From the NCBI GenBank assembly GCA_021647685.1, contig JAKIUH010000048.1, forward strand, positions 1 through 16,365: a stretch of DNA of 16,365 bases, given 5' to 3'. Below the pieces are notes generated by a model. It had not been told where the DNA came from, searched no databases, and saw only the letters and a program-made list of their open reading frames with translations. This document shows, one piece after another, positions 14,715 through 16,365 of the stretch. The DNA is from Bacteroidales bacterium. Lineage in GTDB: Bacteria > Bacteroidota > Bacteroidia > Bacteroidales > NBLH01. Within the stretch, counting starts at the first letter, position 1, and every line of letters starts with the position of its first letter. The translations under genes and the position numbers were made by a program.

Positions 14715-15632
14715 ATGTCTGAAAAAGAAAAGAGTAAAGAGTCCTCTCGAAGGCATTTTCTGAAATCAGGACTTGCCGTAGGAGCCGGAGCCGTGCTTGG
14801 AACTGGGCTTATGGCTACTGTTAATCAGGTTAAAGCAGAAACTTTGGGAAAAAAGGTTAAAGTACTGACAACAGACGGAAAAGTACTGGAAGTGGCAGAG
14901 TCGCTCCTTACCCCTGAAAATGAGCATGAACACTGTGCTGCGCTTACCGGCAAAGAAGCCAGAAAAGGAATTCCGTACCGTAAATTTACTATGGTTGTAG
15001 ATTTAGGTAAATGCAAAAATGCGCGAAAATGCGTAGAAAGTTGCCAAAAAGCACATCACCTGAGACCCGATCAAGAATGGTTAAAGGTATATAAAATGCA
15101 AGAATCAGAAGAAACTTCTCCCTATTGGTTCCCCAAAGCTTGCTTTCACTGCGACAATGCACCTTGTGTTAGTGTATGTCCTGTTTCTGCCTCTTTTAAA
15201 CGCTCAGACGGAATTGTACTAATTGATGCAGATGTATGTATAGGATGTAAATATTGTATGGTTGCTTGTCCTTATGACACCCGAGTATTTAATTATCACA
15301 AGCCCCAAGAAGAAAGTGATGAGAAATATTCGCCGGAAACAAGTCGTCCGATGCGGGAAGGAACAGTTGGAAAATGTGATTTTTGCCCGGATATGATTAG
15401 GCAAGGCGAACTACCTCACTGTGTAGCTGCATGCCCAAATGGAGCACTTTATTTTGGAGATATTAAAGAAGACGCAATAACCAATGGTGATGAAACCGTA
15501 AGGCTTAAAGAAGTACTGAAAGACAAAGCCGGATATAGATATATGGAGTATTTTGGTACTGAACCCAATACTTATTATTTGCCTCCTTATAACAGGTTAT
15601 TCCCTTTTAAAGATGAAGAGTCAAACAGTTAA
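14715..15632 (+). CDS. Tat-exported four-cluster ferredoxin-type iron-sulfur subunit (DMSO reductase B-like)
   Basis: This 305-residue protein has a twin-arginine signal, S11-R-R-H-F-L-K17, followed by a hydrophobic stretch to about residue 36, so it is exported folded, with its clusters in place. The electron-transfer domain belongs to the family of NrfC, PsrB, TtrB and related subunits, which pass electrons between a quinone-facing membrane subunit and a periplasmic catalytic subunit. The Cys motifs are: I, C100-x5-C106-x3-C110; II, C143xxC146x4C151xxxC155; III, C175xxC178xxC181xxxC185; IV, C221xxC224x11C236xxxC240. Motif I normally has a further Cys where A103 stands, so 15 rather than 16 ligands are present. 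The next gene starts 18 bp downstream and is its likely membrane partner. The catalytic subunit is not in the window, so the substrate (sulfur compound, nitrite, other) cannot be told. Confidence 0.9.
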   Translation: MSEKEKSKESSRRHFLKSGLAVGAGAVLGTGLMATVNQVKAETLGKKVKVLTTDGKVLEVAESLLTPENEHEHCAALTGKEARKGIPYRKFTMVVDLGKCKNARKCVESCQKAHHLRPDQEWLKVYKMQESEETSPYWFPKACFHCDNAPCVSVCPVSASFKRSDGIVLIDADVCIGCKYCMVACPYDTRVFNYHKPQEESDEKYSPETSRPMREGTVGKCDFCPDMIRQGELPHCVAACPNGALYFGDIKEDAITNGDETVRLKEVLKDKAGYRYMEYFGTEPNTYYLPPYNRLFPFKDEESNS

Positions 15633-15650
15633 CAAAAAATATTTAATCTA

Positions 15651-16365
15651 ATGGAATCAAAAAAATTATATAATGTATGGATTGCTGCCCTTGCCATTGT
15701 TCTTTTAGCAGGTTTTATTACCATAATCATGGTTTTTGTAAAAGGACACGGCGAATTGTTTAGTACCATTGAAAAAATTCCTTGGACTATTCTTGTAGCA
15801 GCATATATATTTTTCATTTTAACGAGTGTTGGGCTAACCTTTATAACCTCTTTATACACTGTTTTTGGTTATAAAAAGTATCAGCCTATTGTAAAGCGTG
15901 CTCAATTTATAGCAATTATCTCATTAATTACAGGATTGTCTGTTATGGTATTAGAGTTGGGTAAGCCAATGCATATGATTTATTATATCATTTCTCCTAA
16001 TTTAAAATCACCGATTTTTTGGATGGGTATTTTTTATAGTTTGTATATGGCATTTTTAATTGTGAGATTTTGGAAAATACATAATGGAGATTGGGATGGT
16101 AAACTTAGTAGATTTGCAGGAGTAGGTGCATTTTTTGTTGCAATTGCTGCCGAATCGACTGCCGGTTCAATTTTTGGTTTAATTGAAGCACGTCCTCCCT
16201 TTTTTGGACAATTTATGCCAATATACTTTTTATTGGATGCATTTTTATGTGGTATAGTAACCATTCTTTTTATAAGTTTAATTTACCATAAAGTTACCAA
16301 TTCTTATACTCCTGAACTAAAATCTATTTATGAAGATTTAGCAAAAATATTTGCTTTTGTATTGG
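15651..16365 (+). CDS. NrfD/PsrC-like quinone-interacting membrane subunit (truncated by window end)
   Basis: The ATG at 15651 opens a frame without stops to the window edge, giving 238 residues of an incomplete protein. Hydrophobic segments lie at about residues 9-30, 46-70, 86-104, 120-138, 152-172 and 190-215. The motif L-E-L-G-K-P just after the third helix resembles the DLGRP/LELGRP region of NrfD/PsrC proteins, which bind menaquinol and pass its electrons to the partner iron-sulfur subunit. Family members are usually 300-400 residues with eight to ten helices, so roughly half to two-thirds is present. It follows the Fe-S gene after 18 bp with no promoter or terminator between, so the two form an operon that probably continues past the window. 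Confidence 0.88.
   Translation, partial: MESKKLYNVWIAALAIVLLAGFITIIMVFVKGHGELFSTIEKIPWTILVAAYIFFILTSVGLTFITSLYTVFGYKKYQPIVKRAQFIAIISLITGLSVMVLELGKPMHMIYYIISPNLKSPIFWMGIFYSLYMAFLIVRFWKIHNGDWDGKLSRFAGVGAFFVAIAAESTAGSIFGLIEARPPFFGQFMPIYFLLDAFLCGIVTILFISLIYHKVTNSYTPELKSIYEDLAKIFAFVL

Overview
This window comes from an AT-rich genome of the phylum Bacteroidota, probably a Bacteroidia-type anaerobe or microaerophile; the lower rank is inference. The signs are a protein ending in a type IX secretion (T9SS) sorting domain, repeated TAnnTTTG-type -7 promoter boxes, start codons without Shine-Dalgarno sequences, a tRNA with no encoded CCA, and families common in this phylum (OmpH, a PiT transporter with a PhoU-like tail, DUF4870).

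Layout. Positions 1-321 hold the tail of a T9SS-exported protein, followed by tRNA-Cys on the minus strand. From 616 to 2372 there is a tiny hydrophobic protein, a block of degenerate tandem and inverted repeats (877-1125), a lipoprotein carrying the residue pattern of an M14 zinc carboxypeptidase, and a DUF4870 membrane protein ending at a strong terminator. A 140-bp MITE-like element with a 6-bp target duplication (2434-2585) lies just upstream of a 1148-residue outer-membrane barrel protein (2632-6078). Convergent to that gene are a secreted serpin (6179-7345), a PiT phosphate transporter fused to a PhoU-like domain (7513-9723) and an OmpH/Skp-like periplasmic chaperone (9875-10375). Divergent from ompH is a class II (adenosylcobalamin-dependent) ribonucleotide reductase, nrdJ (10869-13436). 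A minus-strand OB-fold lipoprotein follows (13506-14267). The window ends in a plus-strand respiratory operon: a Tat-exported iron-sulfur protein (14715-15632) and an NrfD/PsrC-like quinone-interacting membrane subunit (from 15651, cut by the window end).

How they fit. Most of the window is housekeeping and cell-envelope content transcribed as single genes. The only clear operon is the Fe-S/NrfD pair, the electron-transfer and membrane part of a complex-iron-sulfur-molybdoenzyme-like or related quinone-linked complex; any catalytic subunit would lie beyond the right edge. An oxygen-independent ribonucleotide reductase near it fits life with little or no oxygen.

I found no CRISPR array, phage module or obvious new defence system. 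The most interesting observations are the tandem/inverted repeat block at 877-1125, the MITE-like element, the palindrome over the promoter of the tiny membrane protein, the Fe-S protein that lacks one of sixteen expected cysteine ligands, and the apparently leaderless GTG start of the large barrel protein.
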